DNA from: DATEDA01 sp963789885
GTDB lineage: Bacteria; Pseudomonadota; Gammaproteobacteria; Burkholderiales; SG8-39
Length of the DNA stretch: 64,000 bases
Direction: 5' to 3'
Assembly (NCBI GenBank): GCA_963789885.1
Contig: CAWBNB010000045.1
Span: forward strand, 1 to 64,000
Part shown: one piece after another, positions 46,878 through 54,832 of the stretch
Layout of the letters: the number at the start of each line of letters is the position of its first letter
Position numbering within the stretch: the stretch's first letter is position 1
Program-made: the position numbers and the translations under genes
The notes under the pieces: model-generated
The model's database searches: none
What the model was told of the DNA's origin: nothing
Seen by the model: the letters and a program-made list of their open reading frames with translations, nothing else

Positions 46878-47816
46878 ATGCTAGCACGGGGCAAAGGCGT
46901 CATCTTCGCTGCGCTCCTCGCCGCCGGCGGCGGGTGCTTCGGCGCACCGTTCGCCGAGCCGGTCGCCCTGGGCGGCGGCGCCTACGTCTTCCTTGGCGCG
47001 CGCGAAGAGCCGAGTCGCGCAAACCGTGGCCATGTTGCGAATCAGGGATTCATCGTCGCCGACACCGGAGTGGTCGTCATCGACAGCGGGGCGAGCGCGG
47101 CGTTCGCCGAGCACATGCGACGGGCGATCAGCGCGCGAACCGACCGGCCGGTGCAGCTGGTCATTCTGACGCGGCCCACCGACGCGGCGATCTTCGGCGC
47201 GACGGTGTTCCAGCGACACGGCACCCCGATCCTCGCGCACGAGGCCGCAGCGGCGCTCATCGCCGAGCGCTGCGCGACGTGCCTGAAGAACCTGCAGACC
47301 GCCCTCGGCGAGGACATCATGACCGGTACGGCCGTGCCTCGGCCGGACCGCCTCTTCAAGGGCTCGCAACGGCTCTCCGTCGCTGGCCGCAACCTGGAGC
47401 TTCTCGACTACAGCGGCGCCGCAGCCCCGGGGAGCATCGCCGTGTGGGACAGCGCCTCGGGTGTGCTGTTTGCCGGCGGCCTGGCGAGCTTCGAGCGCAT
47501 TCCCGAGACCCGGGACGGCGTCCTCGCCGACTGGCTCACGGCGCTCCGCGACCTCACGCGCATCCCGGCGCGCGCGATCGTTCCGGCGCACGGGCCGGTC
47601 GGGACGCGCACGGAGTTGGAGAGTGTCGCCGCGTACCTCCGCGCGCTCGACGCGCGCACGGCGCGAGCCTACGCCGCGCGCGTGAGCCTGCTCGACGCCA
47701 CCCGGACCGTCGCGGTTTCCGAATACAAGAGCTGGGCGCTCTACGAGCCGATCCACGCCCGCAACGTCCATTACGCCTACGTCGCGCGCGAGCGCCGCGA
47801 GCTGGACAAGCCATGA
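46878..47816 (+). CDS. Quinoprotein relay system zinc metallohydrolase 1-like, metal motif lost
   Basis: A 312-residue exported MBL-fold protein related to the product of 44634-45578 (NQGFIVADTGVVVIDSGASA; PAHGPVGTR; WALYEPIHARNVHYAYVARE). Where the family has HxHxDH, this one reads LTRPTDAAIFG (residues ~96-106): all three His and the Asp-His are gone. AHEAAAAL and PAHGP keep other His residues. It probably cannot hold two zinc ions and may act as a binding or regulatory partner. ATG 46878 starts a hydrophobic signal (VIFAALLAAGGGC), possibly a lipoprotein. Confidence 0.75.
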   Translation: MLARGKGVIFAALLAAGGGCFGAPFAEPVALGGGAYVFLGAREEPSRANRGHVANQGFIVADTGVVVIDSGASAAFAEHMRRAISARTDRPVQLVILTRPTDAAIFGATVFQRHGTPILAHEAAAALIAERCATCLKNLQTALGEDIMTGTAVPRPDRLFKGSQRLSVAGRNLELLDYSGAAAPGSIAVWDSASGVLFAGGLASFERIPETRDGVLADWLTALRDLTRIPARAIVPAHGPVGTRTELESVAAYLRALDARTARAYAARVSLLDATRTVAVSEYKSWALYEPIHARNVHYAYVARERRELDKP

Positions 47817-47915
47817 CCGACCGCCGCCAGAGGCGTGGCATATAATCGCGCGGCCCGGGCCCATACAAAACCACAACGACACGCGGCCTACGCACTGGTC
47901 ACGAAGGAGGACGTC

Positions 47916-49856
47916 ATGCTCCAGCCGTCCGGCTCCCATGCCCGGTATATCTACTCGGTCATCCGCGGCCGGGCCCGGGACGAGGGGCCGGCCGCGCCGG
48001 AATACGTCAAGCGCTCGTGGCTGCGCTGCCTAGAAGAGTACGGGCTCGACCCGGATTCGAACGCCGAGCCGGTGGTAGTTCCGCACCAGGACCTGCTGGT
48101 CCGCAAGGAACGGAGCCGCGAGCTCATGTCGTTCGCGGACACCGAGATGGCGAACCTCTACCAGCAGCTCGCCGGCTCCGGTTACTCGATCATCCTCACC
48201 GACCCCGACGGGGTCCTGCTCTCCTACTACGGCGACCCGAGCTTCAGGCACGCGGCGTCGCGCACCGGGCTCGTGCCGGGCGCGGTGTGGAGCGAACGCT
48301 ACGGCGGCACGAACGGCATGGGGACGTGCCTGCTCGAGCAGACGCCGGTGATCATCCATCGCGAGCATCATTTCCTCGCCCGCAATACCGGCCTCACCTG
48401 CTGTGCCGCGCCGGTCTTCGATCACCGCGGCGAGCTGGTCGCTGTACTCGACGCCTCCGGCGAGTCCGACCGCGCGCAGCAGCACACCCTGGTGATCGTG
48501 AACATGTCGGCGCAGATGATCGAGAACCGCCTGTTCCTGCACCGCTTCCGCGACGCGTTCGTGGTCCGCTTCCACAGCCGCCCGGAGCTCGTCGGCACGT
48601 GGAGCGAAGGCATCGTGGCGCTCGATCTCGCCGGCGCTATCACCGCGGTCGACCGCAACGCGCTCTTCCAGCTCGGCTGCAAGCGCGCGGGCGATCTCGT
48701 CGGCGCGCCGCTCGAGCGCGTGTTCAACATCTCGCTGCCAGCCCTGGTCGACCGCAGCCACCGCAAGTCCTTCCATCCGCTGCCGATCTACGAAGCGCGG
48801 CATGGCGGCCGCTTCTTCGGCGTCGCCCAGGAGCCCGAATCGAAGCAGTGGAGCGGTCGCGCGATGCGCACCGCACTGCGGACCGAAAGCCCCGCTTCGA
48901 CCGCGGGCCGCAACCCCTTCGACGAGCTCGACCTCGGCGACCCGGCGATGGCCCGCAACATCGAGGCGGCGAAGCGGGTCGCGTCGCGCGACGTTCCGAT
49001 CCTGCTCGTCGGCGGGACCGGCACCGGGAAGGAGCTCTTCGCGCGTGCCCTGCACGCCGCGAGCGAACGCGCCGACAAGCCGTTCGTCATGGTGAACTGC
49101 GCCTCGATCCCGGAAGCGCTGCTGCGTAGCGAGCTGTTCGGCTCCGGACCGACCGGGATCGTCGGCGCGACGCGCGAGGGACAGCGCGGCAGGATCGTGC
49201 AGGCCCATGGCGGCACGCTCTTCCTGGACGAGGTCGGCGACCTGCCCGTCGCCCTGCAGGCACAACTGCTGCACGTGCTCGAGGAGCGCGAGGTCATCGC
49301 GCCGGTCACCGAGACGCCGATCAAAGTCGACGTCCGTCTCGTGAGCGCGACCCACTGCGACCTGGAGGAGCGCGTCCGCCGCGGCGATTTTCGCGAGGAC
49401 CTCTTCTACCGGCTACAGGGTCTGATGCTGAGGCTGCCGTCGCTCGGCGAACGCAAGGACCGGCGCACGCTGGTTCGCCACGTCTTCGCCCAGGAAGCCG
49501 CTGCGACGCCGGGGCTCTCCTTGAGCGAGGAGCTGGTCGACGCGCTCTGCGCCCAGGAGTGGCCGGGAAACATCCGGCAGCTGCGCAACGTGCTGCGCGC
49601 CATGATCGCGCTCCGCGCGCGCGACCGGCTCGACGTCGCGGACCTGCCGTCCGACTACGGCCTGCGCCCGCGATCGGCCGACCCCGCGCCGCCTTCGCCC
49701 GAGGCCGACTCGCTCAACCCGCTCGGACGGGCGGAGCGCAACGCGCTGCTCCAGGAACTGAAAGTCGAGCGTGGCAACATCAGCCACGTCGCGCGCAAGC
49801 TGGGCGTCAGCCGCAACACGCTTTATCGGAAGATGCAGCGGCTGCGCATCCGATGA
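47916..49856 (+). CDS. AcoR-like Fis-type transcriptional activator with altered GAFTGA loop
   Basis: A 646-residue regulator. ATG 47916 follows GAAGGAGG. Residues ~60-200 are a GAF-type sensor (GYSIILTDPDGVLLSYYG; ERYGGTNGMGTCLLEQTPVI) and ~225-290 a PAS-like region. An AAA+ domain follows: Walker A GGTGTGKE near 365 and Walker B GGTLFLDEVGD near 435. The sigma54-contacting GAFTGA is replaced by PTGIVGA near 410. A Fis helix-turn-helix (GNISHVARKLGVSRNTLYRK) ends it. Relatives control alcohol and aldehyde oxidation genes. Without GAFTGA it may not open sigma54 promoters. Confidence 0.88.
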   Translation: MLQPSGSHARYIYSVIRGRARDEGPAAPEYVKRSWLRCLEEYGLDPDSNAEPVVVPHQDLLVRKERSRELMSFADTEMANLYQQLAGSGYSIILTDPDGVLLSYYGDPSFRHAASRTGLVPGAVWSERYGGTNGMGTCLLEQTPVIIHREHHFLARNTGLTCCAAPVFDHRGELVAVLDASGESDRAQQHTLVIVNMSAQMIENRLFLHRFRDAFVVRFHSRPELVGTWSEGIVALDLAGAITAVDRNALFQLGCKRAGDLVGAPLERVFNISLPALVDRSHRKSFHPLPIYEARHGGRFFGVAQEPESKQWSGRAMRTALRTESPASTAGRNPFDELDLGDPAMARNIEAAKRVASRDVPILLVGGTGTGKELFARALHAASERADKPFVMVNCASIPEALLRSELFGSGPTGIVGATREGQRGRIVQAHGGTLFLDEVGDLPVALQAQLLHVLEEREVIAPVTETPIKVDVRLVSATHCDLEERVRRGDFREDLFYRLQGLMLRLPSLGERKDRRTLVRHVFAQEAAATPGLSLSEELVDALCAQEWPGNIRQLRNVLRAMIALRARDRLDVADLPSDYGLRPRSADPAPPSPEADSLNPLGRAERNALLQELKVERGNISHVARKLGVSRNTLYRKMQRLRIR

Positions 49857-49936
49857 CCGCAAGCACACCGCGCACGGAGCCTCGGCCCGACGCCCCGCCC
49901 TCGCCCTGAGCGCCCGGTTCTGGCTATCCTCCGCAC

Positions 49937-50524
49937 ATGAAGCGTCGCGCCCGACCGCGTCTCGCGTGGGGTCTCACCGGATCCGGCCATTACCTCCGCG
50001 AGTGCCTGACGCTCGCACGCGAGCTCGCCGACGTAGACCTGTATCTCTCGAAGGCGGCAGCCGAGGTGCTGCACATGTACGGCACCGGCCTCGACGCGCT
50101 GCGCAAGGAGTTCCGGGTGTTTCGCGACAACACCGCGAGCGCTGCCCCGGTCGGACTCTTCTACCACCGCCACTATCACACGGTGGTACTCGCGCCCGCG
50201 ACTTCGAACACCGTGGCGAAGTGCGTCCTCGGCATCTCCGACACGCTCGTCACCAACATCTTCGCGCAGGCCGGGAAATGCAACATCCCGTCGATCGTCT
50301 TCGCCTGCGACACGGCCCCGCAGCTCGAGACCGAAGCGCCCGGGGAATGGGTCACGGTCTATCCGCGACCGATCGACCTCCAGAACAGCGAGCGCCTGAA
50401 AGACTTCCCACTCGTCCAGGTCGTCGACAGCTTTGCAACGCTGCGCGCGGCGCTCATGCGGCGGCTTGGCGATCTCGACACCGCTGCCCCCGGGCCGGCG
50501 CTAGCCTCGGCATCGCAGCGGTGA
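49937..50524 (+). CDS. dmrB: Dihydromethanopterin reductase, flavoprotein (DmrB/AfpA type)
   Basis: A 195-residue flavoprotein of the archaeoflavoprotein/DmrB family, which reduces dihydromethanopterin to H4MPT with FMN. WGLTGSGHYLRE near the start, the central LAPATSNTVAKCVLGISDTL (FMN-binding region with the NTVAK motif) and IPSIVFACDT match the fold. Its stop overlaps the next start (GTGA), opening a four-gene coupled run of cofactor genes to 53203. Dihydromethanopterin reductase of the unrelated DmrA type is not seen here. Confidence 0.82.
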   Translation: MKRRARPRLAWGLTGSGHYLRECLTLARELADVDLYLSKAAAEVLHMYGTGLDALRKEFRVFRDNTASAAPVGLFYHRHYHTVVLAPATSNTVAKCVLGISDTLVTNIFAQAGKCNIPSIVFACDTAPQLETEAPGEWVTVYPRPIDLQNSERLKDFPLVQVVDSFATLRAALMRRLGDLDTAAPGPALASASQR

Positions 50525-51954
50525 GCGCCGCGCGGCCCGAGCATCTTCTGCTCCTCACCGGCAGGCTCGCCGAAAAGGGCCTAGTGCGCGTGCTCGAGTC
50601 GATGGTCGACCCGCCGTTCACCTGGCGCGTGCACGAGCTGGGGCTGAGCGTCGCCGGACTGATGACCGCCGAGATGATCGAGCGGCGCCTGCCGGATGCG
50701 ATGGGCGCCGACCGGATCCTGGTCCCGGGGCGCTGCCGCGGCGACCTCGAGGCGACGAGCCGGCGCTTCGGCGTTCCGGTCGTCCGCGGCCCCGAAGAGC
50801 TCGCCGACCTGCCCCAGTTCTTCGGCCGCGAGGCACAGCCGGTCGATCTCTCGCGCTACAGCACGCTCATCTTCGCCGAGATCGTCGACGCGCCGCTCCT
50901 TTCCGTCGCCGGGATCGAGCGGCGCGCACAGGCGCTCGCCGCCGATGGCGCCGATGTGATCGACCTCGGCTGCCTGCCCGCCACGCCCTTCCCGCATCTC
51001 GAGGAGGCGGTCGCGCATTTGCGGTCGATCGGCTTCAGGGTCAGCGCCGATTCGCTGGAGCCGGAGGAGTTGCTGCGCGCCGGCCGCGCCGGCGCCGACT
51101 ATCTGCTCAGCCTGCGCGAGGGCACGCTGTGGATCGCCGACGAGGTCGACTCGACCCCGGTGCTCATCCCGCGCGACGAGAAGGATCTCCCTTCGCTCGA
51201 GCGCGCGATCGATGGCCTCGCGCGACGCGGCAGGCGTTATCTCGCCGACGCGATCCTCGATCCGATCCATTTCGGGTTCACCGATTCGCTGGCGCGCTTC
51301 CACGCCCTGCGGCGCGCGCGGCCGGACGCGCCGATCATGATGGGCATCGGTAACGTGACCGAGCTGACGCATGCGGACACGGTCGGCATGAACGCGCTCC
51401 TCTTCGGGATCGCCTCCGAGCTCGAGCTCGCGGCGGTGCTCATCGTCCAGGTCAGCGAGCATGCCCGTTCGGTCGTGCGCGAAGCCGATGCCGCGCGCCG
51501 CCTGATGCACGCGGCGCGCAGCCGGAACGCGCTGCCGAAGGACTTCTCCGCGGCGCTGCTTGCGCTCCACGAGAAGCGCCCGTTCCCGCACGCGCCGGCG
51601 GAGATCGCCGAGCTCGCGGCGGCAGTGCGCGATCCCAGCTTCCGGGTGATGACCGCCGAGGACGGCGTCCACGTCTTCAATCGCGACGGTCACCACTGCA
51701 GCGACGATCCGTTCGCGCTGTGGCCGCTGCTCGGGCTCGAGCACGACGCGGCGCACGCGTTCTACCTCGGCGTCGAGATCGCCCGCGCGCAGATCGCACG
51801 GCAGCTCGGGAAGCGCTACGCCCAGGACGAACCGTTGCGCTGGGGCGCGGCGGTCCCGGCAGCGCCCGACGACTTGTCGCGGCAGAAGGACGCGGGGACG
51901 ACGCTCACGCACCGCGGGCCGCAGGCGCCCGCTGGCGACCGGGGCGGCGGATGA
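50521..51954 (+). CDS. DUF6513 protein, dihydropteroate-synthase-related
   Basis: A 477-residue protein of the DUF6513/pterin-binding-like family found in methylotroph H4MPT loci. The N-terminal domain (LLLLTGRLAEKGLVRVLESM) precedes a TIM-barrel part with DGADVIDLGCLPATPFPH, reminiscent of the DGADLVDIGG strand of dihydropteroate synthase, then ILDPIHFGFTD and MGIGNVTELTHADT. It could condense the pterin with RFAP, the step FolP performs in folate synthesis; this is inference. GTG 50521 overlaps the dmrB stop, and its stop overlaps the DUF447 start. Confidence 0.78.
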   Translation: MSAARPEHLLLLTGRLAEKGLVRVLESMVDPPFTWRVHELGLSVAGLMTAEMIERRLPDAMGADRILVPGRCRGDLEATSRRFGVPVVRGPEELADLPQFFGREAQPVDLSRYSTLIFAEIVDAPLLSVAGIERRAQALAADGADVIDLGCLPATPFPHLEEAVAHLRSIGFRVSADSLEPEELLRAGRAGADYLLSLREGTLWIADEVDSTPVLIPRDEKDLPSLERAIDGLARRGRRYLADAILDPIHFGFTDSLARFHALRRARPDAPIMMGIGNVTELTHADTVGMNALLFGIASELELAAVLIVQVSEHARSVVREADAARRLMHAARSRNALPKDFSAALLALHEKRPFPHAPAEIAELAAAVRDPSFRVMTAEDGVHVFNRDGHHCSDDPFALWPLLGLEHDAAHAFYLGVEIARAQIARQLGKRYAQDEPLRWGAAVPAAPDDLSRQKDAGTTLTHRGPQAPAGDRGGG

Positions 51955-52517
51955 TCTGGGAAACGATCGTGACGTCGCGCTCGAGCACCGGGCGCGTGCA
52001 CGTGGCGCCGATGGGCATCCGCGAATCGGCGGCGGGGCGGGTCATCCTCGCGCCGTTCCGGCCGTCGACGACGCTCGAGAACGTGCTCGCGACCCGCGTC
52101 GCAGTCGTCAACGCAAGCGACGACGTGCGCGTGTTCGCCGGCTGCCTCACCGGCCGCCACGACTGGCCGACGCGGGCGTGCGAAAGGATCGAGTGCGTCC
52201 GGCTCGACGGTGCGGTCGCGCATCGCGAGCTCGCCCTCGCGACGGTCGAGGACGACGGCGAGCGCCCGCGCCTGCACTGCGACGTGGTCTTCGCCGCGAC
52301 TCATCGGCCGTTCCGCGGCTACAACCGCGCCCAAGCCGCCGTGATCGAAGCGGCGATCCTGGTAAGCCGACTGCATATGCTCCCGCGTGAAAAGGTCGAA
52401 ACGGAGATGAAGTATCTGGCGATCGCGATCGACAAGACTGCCGGCCCGCACGAGCGCGAGGCGTGGTCATGGCTCGTCGAGGCGATCGCGGCGTTCCGCG
52501 CTGCGGCGGTCGAATGA
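51951..52517 (+). CDS. DUF447-domain protein
   Basis: A 188-residue protein of the DUF447 family, shared by methanogens and H4MPT-dependent methylotrophs. The N-terminus (IWETIVTSRSSTGRVHVAPM) and the split FMN-binding-barrel-like fold suggest flavin binding; CDVVFAATHRPFRGYNRAQA and the C-terminal helix bundle complete it. Function is unproven; a role in H4MPT or methylofuran synthesis follows from the neighbours. Coupled on both sides by ATGA overlaps. Confidence 0.8.
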   Translation: MIWETIVTSRSSTGRVHVAPMGIRESAAGRVILAPFRPSTTLENVLATRVAVVNASDDVRVFAGCLTGRHDWPTRACERIECVRLDGAVAHRELALATVEDDGERPRLHCDVVFAATHRPFRGYNRAQAAVIEAAILVSRLHMLPREKVETEMKYLAIAIDKTAGPHEREAWSWLVEAIAAFRAAAVE

Positions 52518-53203
52518 CGGCGTTTCTCGCGAGCGTTCGTGACGAGCATGAGGCGAGCCTCGCGCTCGCCGGCGGCGCCGACATCGTCGATTTCAAGGAT
52601 CCGGTGAACGGCGCGCTGGGCGCGGCGCCGCCAGAGGTGATCGAAGGCGGAATTGCCAAGCTCGCCGGCCGCGTAACGACGAGCGCGACGGCGGGCGACT
52701 GGCCACTCGAGCCGCGCGCGCTGCGCGCCGCGGCGCGCCGAATCGGCGCTACCGGTGTCGACTACGTCAAGCTCGGGCTCCTTCCGGGCGAGGGGCTCGC
52801 GGCGTGCATCATGGAATTGCGGCTCGTGGCCCAGGAGCATCGGCTGATCGCGGTTTTCTTCGCCGACCTCGGCGTGCCGATCGCGGCGCTCGAGTCGCTG
52901 CAGAAAGCCGGTTTTGCCGGCGCGATGCTCGACACCTTCGACAAGGCGAACGGCGGGCTGAGGCAGCGCGTCCGCGATGTCGATCTCGCCCGCTTCATTC
53001 GTGCCGCATGCGAACTGGGGTTGTTCACCGGGCTTGCGGGATCCCTTGCGCTAGGGGACATCGCCCCGCTTGCGCGTCTGTCGCCGGGCGTTCTCGGCTT
53101 TCGCGGCGCCTTGTGTGAAACGGGGCGGACCTCGGCGCTTTCGCTCGAGCGGATGTTGCGGGTGCGCGCGACGCTGGACCGCGTCTCGGTCAGCGCGTCT
53201 TGA
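52514..53203 (+). CDS. mfnB: (5-formylfuran-3-yl)methyl phosphate synthase
   Basis: A 229-residue TIM-barrel enzyme of the MfnB/DUF556 family. In archaea MfnB condenses two glyceraldehyde-3-phosphates to the furan precursor of methanofuran. Motifs: FLASVRDEHEASLALAGGAD, IVDFKDPVNGALGA (active-site Lys in DFKDP), DYVKLGL (second Lys), MLDTFDK and the phosphate-binding GLAGSLALGDI. Here it would supply the furan ring of methylofuran, the coenzyme of the Fhc complex. Last gene of the dmrB run; it ends six bases from the convergent kinase gene. Confidence 0.87.
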   Translation: MTAFLASVRDEHEASLALAGGADIVDFKDPVNGALGAAPPEVIEGGIAKLAGRVTTSATAGDWPLEPRALRAAARRIGATGVDYVKLGLLPGEGLAACIMELRLVAQEHRLIAVFFADLGVPIAALESLQKAGFAGAMLDTFDKANGGLRQRVRDVDLARFIRAACELGLFTGLAGSLALGDIAPLARLSPGVLGFRGALCETGRTSALSLERMLRVRATLDRVSVSAS

Positions 53204-53208
53204 CCTCT

Positions 53209-53796
53209 TCAGGTATCGAGCGCTCTTACCACCGCGTCGCGACCCGATACCACCTGCCAGGCAAACCCTGCGCCCTCGACGAATCCCGGGAAGGCGCGAT
53301 CGACGATCCCGCTGGCGACGAGTGCGGCCGCATCGCGGCACATGGCCTCGGGCACCTCGCAGGACTTGGCCACGACAAGACGGGTCGCACCGATCTGCAC
53401 GGCGAGCCACGCAGCCAGACTGTCCGACGTGACGTCCCATGAGGCTGGAACGTCGCGCGCGGCGAGCACCATGCGTTCCGGCGCCCAAACCGGCGTGGCG
53501 TTCCGCTGCCAGACGGATTCGAACTCCCGCGGGCTCTCGGCCACGACGAAGCCGTCGGTCATGCTTGCGAGCATGACCGCATACTGGTGCATCGCAAGCA
53601 GTGCCATCTCGTGTGCAGCACGGTCGGCGAACGCGTGACGGCGCTGCGCGACGCGCACCGTCTCCGCGAACTCGCCTCCGCCGGGCACCACAATCAGGCG
53701 CTCCGGCCGCTGTGCCGAGAGGAGGCGCATCAGGGCGGCCGCGGCGCCGGAATCGGACAGGCTGCCACCGACCTTCACGACCGTAAGCGGGGTCAT
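53209..53796 (-). CDS. Amino-acid-kinase-fold protein (MfnE-like)
   Basis: A 195-residue member of the amino acid kinase fold. VVKVGGSL (residues 6-13), IVVPGGGEFAE and VTSDSLAAWLAV (D-S-D type nucleotide-binding segment), then VVAKSCEVP, are the family marks. In archaea MfnE phosphorylates (5-aminomethylfuran-3-yl)methyl phosphate to the diphosphate. The neighbourhood (MfnF-like, MfnD-like and MfnB genes) supports the same job. ATG 53796 lies four bases after the upstream stop. Confidence 0.78.
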   Translation of the reverse strand: MTPLTVVKVGGSLSDSGAAAALMRLLSAQRPERLIVVPGGGEFAETVRVAQRRHAFADRAAHEMALLAMHQYAVMLASMTDGFVVAESPREFESVWQRNATPVWAPERMVLAARDVPASWDVTSDSLAAWLAVQIGATRLVVAKSCEVPEAMCRDAAALVASGIVDRAFPGFVEGAGFAWQVVSGRDAVVRALDT

Positions 53797-53800
53797 TGGA

Positions 53801-54832
53801 CTACCGGGCCAACGCTGCCCGGCGCAGCAGCTCGGCGACCGCGAACGCCGGCCCGCACGTGTTGACCGCGAGGCGGTCGCTGGAGGCAACGCCGAGCAGG
53901 GTGGCGAAGTCGACGTAGCGACGATCCATGCCGGCCGCGAGCCGCGCGACGAGAAACTCACCCACGCCAAGCCCGACGACCGGCGCGTGCGGACCGATCA
54001 AGCCGCGCGACAGCACGAGATCGCAAGCACGGCGGATCCGCTCGAGTTGCGCGTGCGAGAGCCAGCGGGCGAGGCGTTCCCACCCCATTGCCGCCGCCGG
54101 TTCGAAGTCGCAACCGATCATCCGCGCCAAGCGGCGCATGCTGTCCTCGCGCGACCGGGGACGCCCGTCGGCGGTCGCAGACTGATCGAACTGCGGGTCA
54201 AGCTCGCCGGTGATCCGGTACACGTCGCCGGCGGTCGCAAAGTGCTCCGCCATCACGTTCACCCAATCGCCGCCGTACGGCACCTCCCCCGCAACCGCCG
54301 CAAGCGGCGTCCGCACCACGCCGGTGTAGACGAGCTCGTCGCTCGCCAGCCGGTCGTAGTCACGCCGCGCCTTGGTCCGCACCCGGCCCTGGGCGATCAA
54401 CGCGACATCGGTGGTCGTGCTGCCGACGTCGACCATCAGCGCGTCCGAGGCGAGCGCGGCCGTGAGCGTCGCCGAGGCGAGCCAGTTGGCCGAAGCGACG
54501 TCGGCCCAGGCCGCCTTCGCCGCCGCCGCATCGAGAAAACGATCGCCGGCAAACACCAGCGGATCGCAGCCCTCGAGCACGCGCTGGAACGCCGTGATGA
54601 TCTCCGCGACTCCGGTCGCACGCTCCGGGAAGAGATCCACGAGCTCGCCGGTCATGGTGAGCGCGTGTCGCACCCGCGCCGGAGCGCCCGCTAGCTCGCG
54701 CAGTGCCCGCTCCAGGTGCTCGAGCCCCAGCCACAGCGGGCACGGCGCCTGCGCGACGCGAACGAGCTTGCCGTCCGCATCGAGCACGGTCAGCTTGACG
54801 TGAGCCCCCCCGAGGTCCCAGCCGAAGATCAC
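53801..54832 (-). CDS. Hydantoinase/oxoprolinase-like protein (MfnF-like)
   Basis: A 343-residue ASKHA-fold protein. IFGWDLGGAHVKL at the start is the ATP/phosphate-binding loop, MTGELVDLFP and MVDVGSTTTDVALI are further family motifs, and VVGLGVGEFLVARLA closes the nucleotide site. Archaeal MfnF joins the furan diphosphate to gamma-glutamyl-tyramine, building the methanofuran core. GTG 54832 overlaps the previous stop (GTGA), and the kinase gene follows by four bases, so the three genes 55836-53209 form one coupled unit. Confidence 0.78.
   Translation of the reverse strand: MIFGWDLGGAHVKLTVLDADGKLVRVAQAPCPLWLGLEHLERALRELAGAPARVRHALTMTGELVDLFPERATGVAEIITAFQRVLEGCDPLVFAGDRFLDAAAAKAAWADVASANWLASATLTAALASDALMVDVGSTTTDVALIAQGRVRTKARRDYDRLASDELVYTGVVRTPLAAVAGEVPYGGDWVNVMAEHFATAGDVYRITGELDPQFDQSATADGRPRSREDSMRRLARMIGCDFEPAAAMGWERLARWLSHAQLERIRRACDLVLSRGLIGPHAPVVGLGVGEFLVARLAAGMDRRYVDFATLLGVASSDRLAVNTCGPAFAVAELLRRAALAR

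Noticed and set aside
47916..49856. Ordinary sigma54-dependent activator
   Set aside because: The GAFTGA loop is replaced by PTGIVGA, so sigma54 dependence cannot be assumed from the fold.
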